Positions 62,346 to 64,000 of a stretch of 64,000 nucleotides of DNA are shown one piece after another. The position numbers were made by a program, and so were the translations under genes. The stretch is taken from contig CAZJCM010000001.1 of assembly GCA_964544655.1 (NCBI GenBank), forward strand, positions 62,001-126,000. Direction: 5' to 3'. Position 1 is the stretch's first letter. Each line of letters opens with the position of its first letter. The stretch is from HyVt-443 sp964544655 (lineage in GTDB: Bacteria > Pseudomonadota > Gammaproteobacteria > Chromatiales > Chromatiaceae). The notes beneath the pieces are model-generated. The model did no database searches, was not told the origin of the DNA, and saw only the letters and a list, made by a program, of their open reading frames with translations.

Positions 62346-63095
62346 ATGCTCAATATGGATCTTGTCACACCTTACCGCGAGTTTTTCCAACTCGTGCTGG
62401 CAGATACCGAAGAACTCAGGCGGGAGGTTTTTCGTATTCGCTATGACGTGTACTGCACTGAATTGGGCTGGGAAGACGGTTCAAGAATACAGGATGAGCA
62501 GGAAAAGGATGAATACGACGAGTTTTCCAGATTTTGCCTGTTACTGCACCGGCCAACGAATATGTTCGCGGGCTGTGTTCGACTAGTAATGGCGAGAGCC
62601 GACACCGGACTGCCGGCAATTCCCTTGCATCAACATTGCCGTGACACACTCAACCCGGAAATTCTCGATATCGATTCCCTGCCAAGAGAGACATTCGGAG
62701 AAATATCACGTTTGGCGATACGCCAACAGTTTCGTCGGCGCCCCGGAGAAAAAGACACACCGGATGGGATGGGAGAGCAGCTGTTCCAGATGCAGAAATC
62801 CCAGCGCAGAAGATTCCCTCATATCGCCCTGGGCCTCTACCTGGGGGCGGCCTCGATCGGTATCGGTGCTGGGTTGAATGGGGTATTTGCGATGATGGAA
62901 CCCAGACTGGCCAGGCATATGAGGATCACTGGAATCAACTTCCTTCAGGTCGGCGACGTCATGGAATACCATGGTCCCCGTGCGCCCTTCTACATCTCCC
63001 GCGAGCAGCTTTTCAACCAGTTGAGACCCGAGTTATTGAAGCTGCTGGAGGCGGTACACGAAGACCTGGGTATCGTCACTGCCGACAATACATGA
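62346..63095 (+). CDS. PEP-CTERM/exosortase-associated acyltransferase (LuxI-like fold), copy 2
   Basis: A 249-residue paralogue of the divergent neighbour. VFRIRYDVYCTELGWED, SRFCLLLHRPTNMFAGCVRLV and FGEISRLAIRQQFRRR align with the same motifs, and the end VMEYHGPRAPFYIS matches the family C-terminus. The two are clearly different in sequence, so this is not a recent duplication. The start at 62346 lacks a strong ribosome-binding site; an ATG three codons later is possible. Downstream lies a sigma-54-type promoter and a secreted protein gene. Confidence 0.87.
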   Translation: MLNMDLVTPYREFFQLVLADTEELRREVFRIRYDVYCTELGWEDGSRIQDEQEKDEYDEFSRFCLLLHRPTNMFAGCVRLVMARADTGLPAIPLHQHCRDTLNPEILDIDSLPRETFGEISRLAIRQQFRRRPGEKDTPDGMGEQLFQMQKSQRRRFPHIALGLYLGAASIGIGAGLNGVFAMMEPRLARHMRITGINFLQVGDVMEYHGPRAPFYISREQLFNQLRPELLKLLEAVHEDLGIVTADNT

Positions 63096-63280
63096 TCTAA
63101 GGCATACAAGCCCCATTGACCCAACAAAACTTCCAACCTCTCTCCTTAATATATAGCCGGAGCATAGACCAAGCCGTCGCGGACCACACCTTTTCGCCTA
63201 CTTGAAAAATTTACTCTACTGTTCGACCACTCCATACCAAGGCCATATAACGCAATGGTCTGACAGCCTCACCACCCGAA

Positions 63281-63300
63281 ATTCGTCAGCTTTTTTTACA
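63281..63300 (-). promoter_or_regulatory. 20-bp motif copy C, candidate enhancer site
   Basis: Minus-strand TGTAAAAAAAGCTGACGAAT, 76 nt upstream of the -24 element of a sigma-54-type promoter. It matches copies at 31451-31470 (19/20) and 31671-31690 (18/20). Its position and orientation relative to the promoter match copy A. Confidence 0.6.
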
Positions 63301-63374
63301 CTTGTGCATTTTAGGGTCCGACCAATATTTTCATAACAACCTATCAATCAATTAGTTACGCGAATAAGTCGATA

Positions 63375-63390
63375 TTGGCACACTGATTGC
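63375..63390 (+). promoter_or_regulatory. Sigma-54-type promoter of the gene at 63430
   Basis: TTGGCACACTGATTGC, followed by T, fits the RpoN consensus TGGCAC-N5-TTGC. The -24 GG is at 63377-63378 and the -12 GC at 63389-63390, separated by 10 nt. Transcription would start near 63402, 28 nt before the ATG. Confidence 0.75.
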
Positions 63391-63429
63391 TTTATTGTAG
63401 ACAGGTCTCAATTGAACAGGACTTTGATA

Positions 63430-64000
63430 ATGAAATTCAAAAAACTATTAGTTTCTGCCGCAATGGCATCCGCACTGGTTAGTGCATCCGGGGTATCGCA
63501 GGCCTCTGCGCTTGCAGAATCTGTCGTCAACCTGACCGGTCTGACTTTCAGCCAAAGCGGTGCCGTACTTGACCGCTCTCAATTCGATACTTTCAACTTC
63601 ACCGGCACCGGCGACGTATCGGCCAATCTCAACGGAAGTGTAGCAACGGATTCGTTCGGCCCCATCGCCGTCTTCGGCAGCGATCTGTATGAAACCGTAG
63701 GAACCCCTGTCGGCTACACTGATAACCAGTTCACACTCATTCCTGGTGCACCGCCGGTCTTGGGTAACTTTTCCGTGGGCGATCAGTTTGAAAGTGGCTC
63801 ACCGATTACGGGTATGACTGACACCCTGGGCAACGCAATTACGGTACCGGCCAATCTGGGCAACGCCTCCTTCGTATCTCTCGAAGGCAACGGCAATGGA
63901 ACCGCTACCAGTAACAACGGGCTGGAGGCGAAGTTCAGCTTCAGCGGTATCTCTGGCAGCGTCGACATCGCTTTTGGTCTCGACGCCCTGTTACTGACCT
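63430..64000 (+). CDS. Secreted protein, likely exosortase substrate, 3' end beyond window
   Basis: An open frame from ATG 63430 to the window edge (190 complete codons, no stop). The signal peptide MKFKKLLVSAAMASALVSAS is followed by a Gly/Asn/Thr/Ser-rich, low-Cys, beta-type sequence (VVNLTGLTFSQSGAV; GNGNGTATSNNG). This composition is typical of PEP-CTERM-family secreted proteins. The C-terminal sorting tag cannot be checked because the gene is cut. Support comes from its sigma-54 promoter and shared upstream motif with the proven VPLPA-CTERM gene, and from the exosortase-associated acyltransferase just upstream. Confidence 0.8.
   Translation, partial: MKFKKLLVSAAMASALVSASGVSQASALAESVVNLTGLTFSQSGAVLDRSQFDTFNFTGTGDVSANLNGSVATDSFGPIAVFGSDLYETVGTPVGYTDNQFTLIPGAPPVLGNFSVGDQFESGSPITGMTDTLGNAITVPANLGNASFVSLEGNGNGTATSNNGLEAKFSFSGISGSVDIAFGLDALLLT

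Larger units (their letters stand above)
63096..63429. other. 334-nt regulatory spacer before the secreted protein gene
   Basis: AT-rich and without a gene. It holds one copy of a 20-bp motif (63281-63300) and a sigma-54-type promoter (63375-63390), described separately. No terminator hairpin for the preceding gene was found. Confidence 0.6.

Overview
The window reads as one chromosomal segment of a free-living or symbiotic gammaproteobacterium, most likely a sulfur-oxidising Chromatiales-type lineage related to Sedimenticola or Thiodiazotropha. That placement is inference. It rests on the conserved gamma order recA-recX-alaS-lysC-csrA-tRNA-Ser, on pilC-pilD-coaE-zapD-yacG, on an exosortase/VPLPA-CTERM locus, and on central metabolism that combines glycolate oxidation, a 2-oxoacid:ferredoxin oxidoreductase and a 2-oxoglutarate dehydrogenase. 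Coding density is high. Only one assembly gap (100 N) is present, and it sits inside a tRNA gene. No rRNA, CRISPR array, prophage or intact insertion sequence was seen.

Layout: 1-3160 holds the end of the type IV pilus gene pilC, then pilD, coaE, zapD and yacG. 3160-4030 is a repeat-rich tRNA-Ser(GCU) locus broken by the gap. 4030-11280 runs on the minus strand: pncC-thpR-recA-recX-alaS-lysC-csrA. 11380-17210 holds a small cupin gene, mutS, an FHA/PP2C signalling pair and mtaB. 17290-33400 is the main accessory region, an exopolysaccharide/exosortase cluster. It contains an ExeA-like ATPase, TPR lipoprotein PrsT, an exosortase fused to EpsI (XrtD type), galE, a Sat-CysC fusion, a BY-kinase, a Wzz-type chain-length protein, an outer-membrane barrel, a Wza-like export protein, a VPLPA-CTERM substrate and, divergently, a WcaJ-type initiating glycosyltransferase. 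33420-36160 is a VWA protein overlapping a membrane/coiled-coil protein of unknown role.

From 36200 the order is: a lipid A-type acyltransferase, a rhodanese, glcDEF, tsaB, a YoaA-type helicase, a cell-wall operon (L,D-transpeptidase, monooxygenase-like protein, PBP1b, TPR lipoprotein), korAB with a ferritin-like gene, an RRM-like protein, a fumarylacetoacetate-hydrolase family enzyme, ribE, a degenerate SNase-fold protein, sucAB and class I fumarase. From 61428 the exosortase theme returns, with two divergent LuxI-fold acyltransferases of the exosortase-associated family and the start of a secreted protein gene cut by the window end.

The most interesting signal links the two exosortase-related regions. 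A 20-bp motif (TGTAAAAAAA-R-CTGAC-RR-AT) occurs three times. One copy lies 76 nt upstream of a sigma-54-type promoter before the secreted protein gene at 63430. A second lies 110 nt upstream of another sigma-54-type promoter before the VPLPA-CTERM gene, in the same relative orientation. This looks like an enhancer/RpoN regulon for exosortase substrates. A second notable point is that the ATP sulfurylase half of the Sat-CysC fusion lacks both conserved active-site arginines.
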